Source: Anaeramoeba flamelloides (taxonomy: Eukaryota; Metamonada; Anaeramoebidae). Taken from it: a DNA stretch of 64,000 nt. This document shows positions 36,546 to 48,600 of this stretch, piece by piece. Made by a program: the position numbers and the translations under genes. The notes under the pieces were generated by a model. It saw only the letters and a program-made list of their open reading frames with translations, ran no database searches and was not told the DNA's origin. Location of the stretch: assembly GCA_027625915.1 (NCBI GenBank), contig JANTQA010000070.1, forward strand, positions 191,001 through 255,000, read 5' to 3'. Position 1 is the stretch's first letter. Each line of letters opens with the position of its first letter.

Positions 36546-37262
36546 AAAATGTATTCTTTGAATGGAGAAAATTTCATAAAATTTTTGACAAATTGCATTC
36601 CTAATTTAAAATTTACTTGTAACACCAAGGAGTTTACCTATTGAATTGAAATTAGGTATACTATTGGATCGTGAATTATAGATTTTACAAGAAGAAAAAA
36701 AGCACATATTTTAATTTGAAACAGAGGTTTATGGTGCCTTTGGACAACCATTATATTGATCATTGTATAAAAAGATTTCAGAGAAATTGATTGTAATTTA
36801 TGAGTACTATCTGTTTATTTTTTGTTACTTTTTATTCTTACATTTCTGTATATTCGGTGATCTAAAAATCAAAAACGAAACACATATTTCCAAATTGAAA
36901 AAAGAAAAACAGATGATATTTTATTCCATTTGAATTTAAAACAACTTGAGCACCCCTTTCGGGATTTTTAGACAACCAAAAAGTCATTTTTTTGAATTTT
37001 CGAAAAGGAAAGTACACAAAACTGATAATCTTTTGAATTTACAATTACATTTGAAAAAAAAACAATTTGTTTCAAATTATTGACTTTTCAAACTTTTTTC
37101 TAAAGATTAAAAAGGATAACTTTTAATCAAAATGAATTCTCAAACATATTTTAGAATTAAATTTAAGAAGAAAACCTAAATCTTTCTTGAAAACAAAAAA
37201 TAAAGAAGAAATTTCGATCATTTTTTTAAAATTTTGATTTCCCAAACAAGCTTTAGCTAAAA
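36546..37262. other. Upstream region of Rpt4
   Basis: AT-rich with no coding signal; it should hold the Rpt4 promoter. No TATA-like element can be singled out in this composition. Confidence 0.4.
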
Positions 37263-37597
37263 ATGACCGAAAGAGAACAATTATTAAGACAGTACAGAGA
37301 AAAACTTTTATTAAGAAACAACCTTCAAGCTGAAAACCAAACCGTCAAAGAAAATTTAAAAGAAAAAAATACAGAAAGAGAAACAAAAGAAAAGCATGTA
37401 AAAAATTTACAAGCTATTGGAGAAACAATTGGAGAGGTGCTTCGTAAACTTGACGAAGAAAGATTTATTGTAAAGTCTTCTTCTGGTATGCATATTTTGA
37501 ATTAATTTTTTCTCTTTTTTGAGATTACATCAGTAAAGCGATCTTAAAAACCTATCAAATTTTTCTTTTTTTTTTTTTTTTTAAAATAACAAAAAAA

Positions 37598-37630
<33 letters not shown>

Positions 37631-40600
37631 TCCAAGGTATGTTGTTGGATCAAGAAGACGTGTCAACAAAGAAACTTTAAAATTAGGATCCCGAATAACT
37701 CTAGACATTTCAACCAAAACAATTATGAGAGTACTTTCAAGAGAAGTTGATCCATTTGTCCACAAAATGTTACATGAAGATCCAGGAAATGTGACTTACC
37801 AAAGTGTTGGTGGGCTAAGTAAACAAATTCGAGAATTGAGAGAAGTTATTGAACTCCCTCTTATAAACCCTGAGCTCTTTGAAAGGGTAGGAATCAAGCC
37901 ACCTACAGGTGTTTTACTTTATGGACCACCAGGTTTGTTTTTTTCTTTCTTTTTCTTTTTCTTTTTCATTTTTTATTTTATGGGTGCCAAATAAAATGAT
38001 TCCAAACAAACAGTAAAACAAAAGAAGAAGGAAATTCAAAAATAATAGCAATGACTTTTTAACATTTTGTTGCGCGAAAAAGATATTTTTCCAAAAAATA
38101 AAGAAAAAAAGAAAAAACAAAAACAAATTAATTTTTTTTTTTGATTTACCTTTGATTTTCACCAATGAAAAAAATTAACAAAATTTTAAATACACCCAAA
38201 ATACTCAAAATACTCAAAAAATCACAAACCAAATAAACAAAAACAAAAACACAAACACAAATAAAAACAAATCTACAAATAAAACCAAAACAAAAACAAA
38301 AACAAAAACAAATCCACAAATAAAACCAAACCCTTCCACCACTTTAATCATCACAAAATAGGAACTGGAAAAACATTATTAGCAAGAGCAGTTGCTAATC
38401 AATTAGATGCAAATTTTTTAAAAGTTGTAAGCTCTGCGATTGTTGATAAGTATATTGGGGAATCTGCAAGAATGATTAGAGAGATGTTTGCTTACGCCAG
38501 AAACCACCAACCCTGTGTCATATTCATGGACGAAATTGATGCTATTGGCGGATCAAGATTTTCTCAGGGTATGAGTTCTGATCGAGAAATCCAAAGAACA
38601 CTCATGGAATTGTTAAATCAAATGGACGGATTTGAGTCCCTTGAAAGAGTTAAAATTATTATGGCCACAAATAGGTATTTTCTTGATTCTTGATTCTTTA
38701 TTCTATTTTATTTATTCTATTTTTTGATATTTTTTTCAAAAACTTGGTTAATCTTCCATTTCCAACACCAACTCCAAATGTATTTGACAAAACACAGATA
38801 CAAATTTTGTTCACTTGGCTGTTTTTTTTTTTGAAAACTCTTTTTTCCTTTTAATTGCCAACACACTAAAAATTCTGCTTTAACCTTAAATATAAAAATT
38901 TAAACGAATTGTTGACCAACAATGTATTTAATGAGGAATTCAAGATCTAAATAAATTCTATTTTTCTTGATTTTTGCATAAAAAAAATAATCTTCATCAC
39001 AAACAAGCAATAATTTATTTTGGGTTCTCAATATTTTTTTTTAAGAATAATTCGGCACAATACAAAAAAAATTAAAAATAAAAATGTCGTATTTTAATTA
39101 CCACTATTTTAAAAAAATATGGACTAAACGTTTTAAAAAGTGATACTAAAATCACTCGATAACGTGAATCAAACAGTTTAAGAAGCAGTTATAAAACTTT
39201 TGATACTCAATTTTATTTAAAACAGTTCGTAGAAAAAAAAAAAAAAAAAATATTTGATATTAATCCAAGTAAAAGAGGCTATAATTCAAATTCGTCAATA
39301 ATTAAGAAATAATAATGTACAAATTAATACGCAACGAATTTGTTGAAAAAAAAAAAATCAAAATAATAATAAATTATATAGGAAGTACCAAATTAGAACC
39401 ACTAGCTAATTGAAATGTTCACAATTATTAATATATTACAACATCCACAAAATAACAAAAAATAAATAATTATTAATCAAAATAAATCAAGAATGTTTCA
39501 AAAATTTTGGAGAGAGAACAACACAAAAATATATTGGATTTATTGTTAAGGGTTATATAAAACCTCATCTAATCTGTTAAGGAGAGAATTTTGAAGTGAC
39601 TGAATTTGAGACTTCTTTCGTGACTAAATTCGTGACTAAATTTGAGACTTCTGGTTCAAAGAGCATCTAAACAGATACAGTCATCAGAAGTATTTGAATC
39701 TTAATTTAGTTTTCTAAAAAAAAAAAGAAAAGAAAGAATAAAAAATGAAGAATTGGTGAAAAAATAATAGAAAGAAAAGAATGAAGAGTGAAAAAAATAA
39801 AGAGGCTTAAAATAATTGTTGTGAGAGACCCGAAATTTTCTGGTTTAAATGAATTTGTTGATAGTTTTTTTTTTGTCTTGAGCTCCTTTTTTCTAATTGC
39901 GTGTTGAGTCATGTTGGTCAGAAGATATTCTATGGTGATGTAATAGATTTCTTTTATGTTCATTTTTCTCAATAATTCATCTGTGTCTTTTTTGACTATT
40001 ATTTTATATTCAAAAATTTTGATTTTTTTGGATTGTTTTTTCCAGTGTTTTCAAAAAAATGTATTGGTAAATTAGTTGAAATTCTATTGACAATAATTGA
40101 TCGATCAAATGGTTAGACACCACCAACTAATTTTATTTGAGTTTTTTTCGAGTTAAAAGAACTCAACTTTAACCAAACAGCAATCATTAGAAAAAATGTT
40201 TACAATTGATTGTAACAGATTAGATAATTCGAAAAAACGAAATGACAATAAAAAAATAAAAGATGAAAAATATTTTTCATATTTGACAACAATCAAAATT
40301 GTTTTCAATTTGAATGAAATTATAGTAATGCGATTCCTTTGGACGGTTTTAACCGTGTCAAAAATTTTGATTTGTAAGTATTTATTATTAAGATCAAGTG
40401 TTTAAAATACTTTATCTGCTAAAGAGAGAATTTTGAAGTTACTAAATCCGTAACTTCTAATTCAAAGAGTGTTAAGATACAATTAGCTCCATTCGAAGTA
40501 TTTTTAAACTTAATTTAGTTTTCTAAAAATTTTAAATAAATCCAAATAATATAAAAAACAACATGAATAGTAACGAATCAATAGATGTTAAGAAAATAAC

Positions 40601-42494
40601 ATATAACTTGGAATTTTTTCATCACAATCCCCAGATTCAAACCAAAATTAAAAAAAATTACAAATATTATAAAGTTTTCTTTTGAATAAACAGAAGGACA
40701 CAACAAGGTATTTCCAAAAAAGTGTGGAAATTTTTTTTAAATTTTCATAAAAAATCATCTTTGTTAGTGAAAGTATTCGTTAATTGAAAATACTAAATTA
40801 AGTTTAATATTATTTCTGAATGGACCAATAGTTAATGGTATTTATTTCGAAAAATGTTCATCAAAAATATTTTCAAAAAATGAAAAAAACAAACATTTGA
40901 AATTTTTTTGGTCAAAACAATGAACGGCAAATTTCAAGAAAAAATGTTCAAATATGGAAAGGGTACAAATGATTTTTTAAACAATCAAAACACAACTATA
41001 AGTTTTCCGTTCTATATAAAATTTATCTTGATTAAATACTCTACCGAAAAAAAAATTATGATCAAAAAGAACAAAATAACCCACAATTTTCACCCCCATC
41101 AAAAATATAACATATAAAAGTGAGTTCAGAAAATTTAATATCTTTTATGAAGGTAATGTCTTACAAATAAACAAAATAAATTTTTATGTAAAATCAATTA
41201 ACGATAAATAACAATTTTGGATATTTAAATAATATATACTGGAATTAAGTTTAAAAAAGATATTTTAAAATAAATTTGCCATTTTTTTGGGAATTAGCTT
41301 ACAGAATTTAGTACACATATCAAAAATATAAAAAAAAAAACTTTTTATTGATTATTTATTGATGAATTCAAAATGGGCCTTTTGCTAGATTTTGTAATCG
41401 AAAAATAATTTTATTGGATTCTGTTTTATAAAAAAAAACATTTTTTTTTTTTTATTTTTTTATTATTATTGAAGATAGGTGATTCAACAGAATTGCTTCC
41501 TGTTTGTCGTTAGGTTTTCTTGATTTTTCTGTTTATTTGTAAAATCAATAGATTTTCGTTAGGTTTTTTTGACTTTTCTATTTATTTGGAAAACCTCAAA
41601 AAAACCTAGAACACTTCACAAATAAAACAGAAAACAACAAAAAAACCTAGGCACTCTACGGTACTCTACGGTACTTAACGTTAGGTTTTTTTTAATTTTG
41701 GAAATTATGGAAAATTTAATAAATTTTCTTTTCATTTCAAAAATTAAAAAAAACTGCCGTATCTTTTCCAGCATTTAAAAGAATTGAGTAAAATATTTGA
41801 TTTTACGCTATTCTTTTAAATTCTGGAAAACCACCGTTATATTTTCTGATTTTTCTGTTTATTTGTAAAATCAATAGATTTTCGTTAGGTTTTTTTGACT
41901 TTTCTATTTATTTGGAAAACCTCAAAAAAACCTAGAACACTTCACAAATAAAATAGAAAACCCCCAAAAAACCTAGAACACTTAATATATAAAACAGAAA
42001 ACCTCAAGAAAACCTAGGGACTTGGTGACACTCTCTTAAAAACTAAATTTATTAAGAGTTTTTTATCCTAATTATAATGTAGACAAGATTTTCTAATAGA
42101 AAAATGATTTAAATTGTTCTATTTTCTCTCTCTTAAAAAAGCCTATTTATTATGAAAGTAATGGACATTAAAGAAAAGAATTCTTAATAAATTAATTTAT
42201 TCTTTTTTTAAAAAAACAAAAAGGATTTTTTATAAAAATTTGACAAAAAAGTTTTTAAAACAATTTTGAAAGTGGCCGTTTAATTCACCAACTATCTTCC
42301 AGTCACTTGTTTAAATTTTTTTATTCAAATGATTTGTAGGTTTGCAAATTTTAAATTCTCTTTCATAAATATTTTAATTTATTTTGATTTTTTCAACGAA
42401 GAAATTTTTTGGGATGGATATTTACATAAATAATCTTTTTATGAATGATTTATTTAATCCTTCAACAAATACCAAATTATTGATATTTTTATTT

Positions 42495-42526
<32 letters not shown>

Positions 42527-42873
42527 TAAAACTCGATTTAAATAGACCTGATATTTTAGATCCAGCATTACTTAGGCCTGGTCGACTTGATAGAAAAATT
42601 GAAATTCCATTACCAAATGAAGTTGGTAGATTAGAAATTTTAAAAATTCATGCTTCAAAAATTAATAAAAAAGGAGAAATAGATTATGAATCAATTGTTA
42701 GAATGTCTGACGGATTCAATGGCGCTGATTTAAGAAATGTGTGTACTGAGGGAGGGATGTTCGCAATTCGTGATGGACGTGATTATGTCATCGAAGAAGA
42801 TCTTATGAAAGCAGTTAGAAAAATTTCTACAACCAAGAAACTTGAATCAAAACTTGAATACAAAAAAATGTAA
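37263..42873 (+). CDS. PSMC6: 26S proteasome regulatory ATPase Rpt4 (PSMC6)
   Basis: Four exons, 37263-37485, 37630-37932, 38362-38674 and 42546-42873, joined by GT-AG introns of 144, 429 and 3871 nt (phases 1, 1, 2), give 388 aa; human PSMC6 has 389. Order: N-terminal coiled coil (residues 1-65), OB-like part with PRYVVGSRR, then the AAA+ domain with Walker A GPPGTGKT (173-180), pore-loop region [11 protein letters not shown], Walker B FMDEID, sensor IMATNRPD, arginine fingers in LLRPGRLDR, and C-terminal [15 protein letters not shown]. The ending [10 protein letters not shown] lacks a HbYX motif, as usual for Rpt4. [15 protein letters not shown] and [11 protein letters not shown] distinguish Rpt4 from the other Rpt subunits. 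It unfolds ubiquitylated substrates within the 19S base. The last intron is filled with repeats. Confidence 0.95.
39540..39720. repeat. Dispersed repeat E, copy 1
   Basis: The segment TCTGTTAAGGAGAGAATTTT, then GAAGTGACT and GTTCAAAGAG, ending TTAATTTAGTTTTCTAAAA, recurs at 40395-40530 and 55495-55665 in the same orientation. Extent and nature unknown. Located in the third Rpt4 intron. Confidence 0.55.
40058..40390. repeat. Dispersed repeat, pair with 21355-21690
   Basis: Contains AAAAATGTATTGGTAAATTA, GATCGATCAAATGG and a GGTTTTAACCGTGTCAAAA segment matching 21355-21690. It runs directly into the next copy of repeat E. Confidence 0.5.
40395..40530. repeat. Dispersed repeat E, copy 2
   Basis: AAGAGAGAATTTTGAAGTTACT, then CTAATTCAAAGAG and TTAATTTAGTTTTCTAAAA, as in 39540-39720. 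Confidence 0.5.
41490..42030. repeat. Hairpin cluster, copy 3
   Basis: Repeated GTTAGGTTTTTTTGACTTTTC arms face TCAAAAAAACCTAGAACACTT arms, joined by linkers such as CCTAGGCACTCTACGGTACT (about 41647). A duplicated unit (TTTATTTGTAAAATCAATAG at about 41531 and 41861) shows recent internal duplication. It lies in the third Rpt4 intron. Confidence 0.65.
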
Positions 42874-45619
42874 TTAAATATTGAAAATTTATTTCATATT
42901 TTAAAAAGATATTTTTATTATCAACATGATTTTTTTTTTATTATTTTTTTTACTATTTTTTTTTTATTCTTAATCATTTACAATTTGAAAACCAGTAAAT
43001 AATAACAAAAATTCGATCAGTGGTTTTTTATTTTTTTTATTTATTCTTTCTGGTTATGGGAAAATTTTTTTGAAAATAATACAACTGTACCTGAAATAAA
43101 AAAAAGGTTTTTTTTTTCTTTATGGGGGTTATTGAGCACAGTCTTAAGTTTTATTTTAAAAATTTAAATTTACCTTCTCTTTTATAAAAAGGGTGATCGA
43201 AAGGGATTAGTGTCTCAAGATAAATCGTGAGAAAAAATTAATTTTTTAATCTAATTATTATAATTGGGAGTTAGGGATATGTCTATTTTTCCAGTTTTTT
43301 GGTTGAAACGATTTTTCAGAATTAATCATTGAAATCACATCTAGAATGCAGCATTATGAAAAATATCAATTAATAAACAACAGTTCGTTAAAGTTTTATC
43401 AGATCTAATTTAAGAAAACCTAAATGTAGTAGAGTTTAAATAGAACATTTTATTTATATATTGAGAAACCTATTTGTTTCTCATATATATATATTCTGGT
43501 ATCAAAGTGGTTAAAAACCGAATAAAACTTTTTTTTTCATTGAAACTTATGAAACTACCATACCCTATATCAGATACAAACAGCAACAGTCAACAACCCT
43601 ATGAACTTGTAAGTATAAAAAATTTAATTTAATTTGCGTTTTATGATTTTCATATTGGTGTAATTTCCAAATCTTCTTTGTTTTTTTTTGGTTATGTTTT
43701 TTAATTTAAATTTACAATATCAGATTCAAGAGATGAATTTTTTAAAATTGTTTGTAAAGAATAACGAATAACACATCATTTTATTATAACATTTAATTGT
43801 AAAAATTTATAACAGATGTATATTTTTAGTTATTAACAAGTCTATTTTTAATTTTAAAAAATTAATTTGACTTTTGTTGACATTTAGAGATTTATTTTTT
43901 ATTTCATTAGGTTGATTACAAAACAAATTTTTTCTAAAGATTTCTTGAGAAGTTTGAAGAAACAAAAACATTGAAAAAAGTAAGGTTTAAAAAAAAAAAA
44001 TTTCAATGAGAATTTCAGGTCAAGTTATTATAGTAATTTTCAGTATTAAAAATATAGCTTTTGGAATACATCAGAAACAATTTAATTTACCTTTTTTTGT
44101 TTTGATTTTTCAAAATTTTGTTTTTCCTTTCTTTTTCTATTTCTTTTTCTTTTCTTTTCTTTTTTTTTTTATTTTCTTTTTTTATTATTTTTCAAATTTT
44201 TTCTTTCTTTTTTTCTTTTGTGTTCCATTTTTTTCAATAACAAGTTCAAGTTGAAAAAAAAATTCTTCAAAAAATACTTTATAAGATTAAGAAAATTGAG
44301 AATCTACACGGTCTTTTAAAAAGAATTTAATTATTGGCAAAAAATATTCAACTTTTAATCCTTTATTCATTTAAATTTGAGGAAGAAAAAATATGTAACA
44401 CTTATTTTAAAACCCACAATTCACTTTATAAGATTTTATTATATATTTTTTTAAAATGTTAAAATATCAACTTTTATATTTTTATAATAATTTAAAAGTG
44501 AATTATCAATAAGATCTAAAAATCTTAAGTTCTTGTATATAAAATAATAATTTATTTTATCGATTTATATTTATCATAATTCAAAATTTTTGAAATGGGG
44601 TTTGTAATATCCAAAATTTGATTTATGCAAACAAATTACACATTAACTAATCTTGAAACCAAATTATATAATTACAAACATTTGCAACTTTAATTCCTAT
44701 GTTTTTTTTTCTCAACACTATCATTTTTATAAAGGTGCCTGTTGACTGCCATTGAATAGTTTTTACTTTTTTTGTTCAAAAACCACATTAAATCTTTTTT
44801 CAAATGTGATATTATATTTGGTAAAATAGAAATAATAATTAAAAAGTAGATATTAATTAACTATAATAGTTGTTTACAAGTAATACATAGTCTTGTGGAA
44901 TAATTTTAAATCTTTGGAAATCAAAAATCAATCTATTTATTGTTATTTTAAATAAGAAATTTTGAGAGTTGTAAAAAAAAAGGTTGATTAAAGAAAAATT
45001 AAACGGGAACAAATAACATCGTCAACAACTGTAAGTTGTAAAGAGCATTTTATATCTTTTGAATAAAGTTAAAAGCACTTTGTGAAAAAAAAAAAAAAAA
45101 CAGTTTTTTTTCAGATCAATCAACCAATATCTATAAAAAAATGTTTTTTTTTTATAACAACTTTCTTCCAATATTGTAAAGTATTGAAAATATGTCTTTG
45201 AGTAAACTCGAAATCGAATTGTGTTCATATACATAAAGTTTATAATTCTAAAAATCAGATTTAACCAAAATAAACTCGAAAAATAGAGGGATTCATTTCT
45301 CAAATGTTTTTTTTTTTCGAGGGATTAAAGTTTAAAAATACAAATATTTACATACAAAACAATTACATATAATAATGTATTCAGAATATCTCTATAAAAA
45401 TAAAAAATAACAAATAAAAATAAAAAAATTTTTATAATTTTAAAATATAGTTTTATTTCTAAAAAAAAAAATTAAAATAAGGAGCATGTTTTGAATTAAC
45501 CCATCGTGAATTAATAATAATCATAATAAAATAAAAAATAAAAATTGATTTAATAAAGCAAATAAAATGAAATGAAATGAAATAAAATAATATAAAAAAA
45601 ATTATTAAAATTATTACTA
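42874..45619. other. Intergenic DNA between convergent genes
   Basis: Separates the convergent Rpt4 and coiled-coil genes. AT-rich, with a pyrimidine-rich tract at 44100-44230 (not protein despite an open frame) and a short AGGGATTAGTGTCTCAAGAT near 43202 resembling the end of the 750-bp element. No gene seen. Confidence 0.45.
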
Positions 45620-48600
45620 TTATTTTTTTAAACGATAATTCATTGGTGTTTTAAATTTAAATGATGATAAAGGCTGTAACAGCTCGACTATTGATAAAAA
45701 TTTCTTTTTATAATCTTCTAATTCGCAATCAATAAATTTTTGGCCAATAATTAAATTCTGTGCAATTTCATTAAAGAAGCTGTGTAACAATTGGTCATTT
45801 AAACCCCATCTTAATAAAGCTGTCCATTTTTTGGAATCTTCTTTACCAATTTTTTGTTTTTGATTGTTAATCCATTTGATATGTCCCTGTATTTCTTTCA
45901 TGATATCTGTTTTCTTTTTCGATTTACTGGAAACTAATTCAAATAAGTTATATAAATGATTTTGGCCAAAGGTTCTTTTAACCTTAAATCCAATAACCAA
46001 TGACTCATACAAGACAATGAATAGCTTTTTCGAAATCAATTGATACAATTTTTTGTCCTTGTTTTCCTTTCCAAAATGCTCAGAATTTTTAGTTTCTGTT
46101 AAATATTGAACAACTTCGTTAACAGTTTCTTCAATGATTTCCAATTTAGTTTTAGTCAATGGAGAGGGCTTTGTGAACGAAGTGACGAAATTCTGATCAA
46201 TATTTTGTGGTTCAATATAGATTTGGATTGAAAATGATTTTAATGATTTGGAAATTTTCAATATTTTATTCATCATTGTTGTGTCATATAATATGGATTC
46301 CTTTGAATAATATTTTTCTAATAATTTCTCGTCCTGTGAAAGTTCAATTAACCATGATTGGAACTTCCATTGGCTAAAGCCATAAGAGAGTAATAAAATA
46401 TCCAGGGCAAGAGTCTCAAATCCCTTCTGCACCATGTTTAAGTCCCTTTTTGATACCATAGAAATTATTGGATTCGCTGCCAAAGATTGTAAATCAGAAA
46501 ATATTTTCGTTATCGAATCCTTACTTGAGTTAATCAGATTACTTTTTAAAACCCAATAAAATAATTTAAGAATATTCAAATATTCGCTTGATTCTTGAAG
46601 TGGGGTAAACCAATTATTAGATATTTTCGTTTTGGTTATTTCTTGTGTATTATGTAATAAGACATTACAATTCTTTTCAAGTAATTGTAAAATTTCTTCA
46701 TTTGTAAATGGATTTTCAATTTCTGGAATAATTCCACCCTTTTCTTTTTCTTCCTTTTCCTTTTCTTCCTTTTCATTTTCTTCCTTCTTTTCTTTTTCTT
46801 CCTTCTTTTTCTTTTCTTCTTTCTTTTCCTTTTCCTTTCCCTTATCCTTATCCTTTTTCTTTTCTTCCTTCTTTTCCTTTTCTTCTTTCTTTTTCTTTTC
46901 TTCCTTCTTTTTCTTTTCTTCCTTCTTTTTCTTTTCTTCTTTCTTTTCCTTATCCTTATCCTTATCCTTATCCTTATCCTTTTTCTTTTCCTTTCCCTTC
47001 TCATCCCCTTCTCCTTTCTTATTTTGTTTTAATTCAAGTTTCAACTTTTTAACTTTTTCTTTATATTTCTTGGAATCCTTTTTATAATCTTTTTTCTTTT
47101 TTTTCATCTTTTCATTTTTTTCTTTGAGTTCTTGAAGATCTTTATCAACATCACCCTTATCAGATGAATTTGTTTCATTCTTTTTAATTTTAATATTTAA
47201 TTCATCAACAGATTTCTCAAGTTCTTTATTGCGGTTTTTTATTTCCAAAAATTCTTCATCTTTTTGCTTATTTAACTCTTCAATTGTATTCGTTAATTCC
47301 AAAATTTTTTCTTGCAATTCTAAATTACTTTGTTTTTCTTTAATTAAATTCTCCTTTTCCTCTGAGATTACATTCTTTTCCTTTTTTAAATTATCAATTT
47401 GTTCATTAAATTCTTTATTTACTGTTTCTAAATCTTTGATCTTTTCTAATTGATTTTTAATTTTTTCTTGATTTTCTTCTTCCATTTTTTTGTATTCATT
47501 TGTTTTTTCTTCAAGTAATTTATTTTTTTCTTCTAATGATTCTTGTTCTTTTGTTCCTTTAGTTTTATTTTCTGATAATTCGTCATTAATCAGATTATAT
47601 TCCTTTTCAGCTTTTTCTAATTTGGATTTCAATTCTTTGATTTCTTCTTTTTTTTTTTTAGATTTTGATTTCTTTTTATGAATTTTTTCTTTATATTCTT
47701 TTTCAATTTTTTCTAATTTATTTTTTTTCTCTTCAATTGAGTTTAATAATTCATTTTTCTTTTCTTCAAGTAGAGTTTTTTCTTTTTCCATTTGTTGAAA
47801 TTTGACATTGTTTTGAGATAATTCTTTGAATAAATTTTGGAATTTATTTTTTTCTTCTTTAATTTTTTCATTGGATTCATTAATTTTTTCATTTGATTCT
47901 GTATTGATATTTTCAATTTCAATTTTTTTATTTTCAATCTCTTTATGTTTATTTTCAATTTCTTGGTTTTTTTTTTCAATTTCTTTACTTTTATTTTCAA
48001 TCTCTTGGTTTTTCTTTTCAATTTCTTGATTTTTATTTTCAATTTCTTGATTTAATTCTTCATTATTGGATTTTAAATTATTTAATTCATTTTTCAATTT
48101 TTCAAGATCATTTTGTAAATTTGATTCATTATCTTCTAATTGTGTATTTAATTCATTATATAAATTCTCCTTTTCAGACAAAGCTTTCTTTAATTCTTTT
48201 TCGTCATCTTTTAAAGATTTAATTTCCTTTTTTTGTTTTTTTGATTTCTTTTTTTTTTTTTCAAATTTTTTTTTCCATGATTTATTTTTATCATTTAATT
48301 CTTTTGCTTCATTTTGGAGTGTAGATAATTGGTTTAATATTGTCGATTGATTTGATTTAGAACTTTCTAAAGCTAATTGTTTTTCATTTTCTAATTCTTT
48401 AATTCTGTTATCTAATTCTTTTTTTTCTTCATTATAATTATTTTCATTTTCATTTTTCTCTTTCCTCATTTTTTCAATTTCATTAGTTATATTTTCCATT
48501 TCTTTATTTTTATTTTCAATCTGTTGGTTTTTATTCTCAATTTCTTGTTTTAATTCTTCATTATTTGATTTTAAGTTTTCTAAGGTATTTTGGATCTCTT

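Noticed and set aside
43198-43300. A third copy of the 750-bp TIR element
   Set aside because: Only about 20 bases at one end (AGGGATTAGTGTCTCAAGAT) resemble the family; no second end or body was found.
44006-44254. Plus-strand open frame rich in Phe
   Set aside because: It is a pyrimidine tract with no codon structure.
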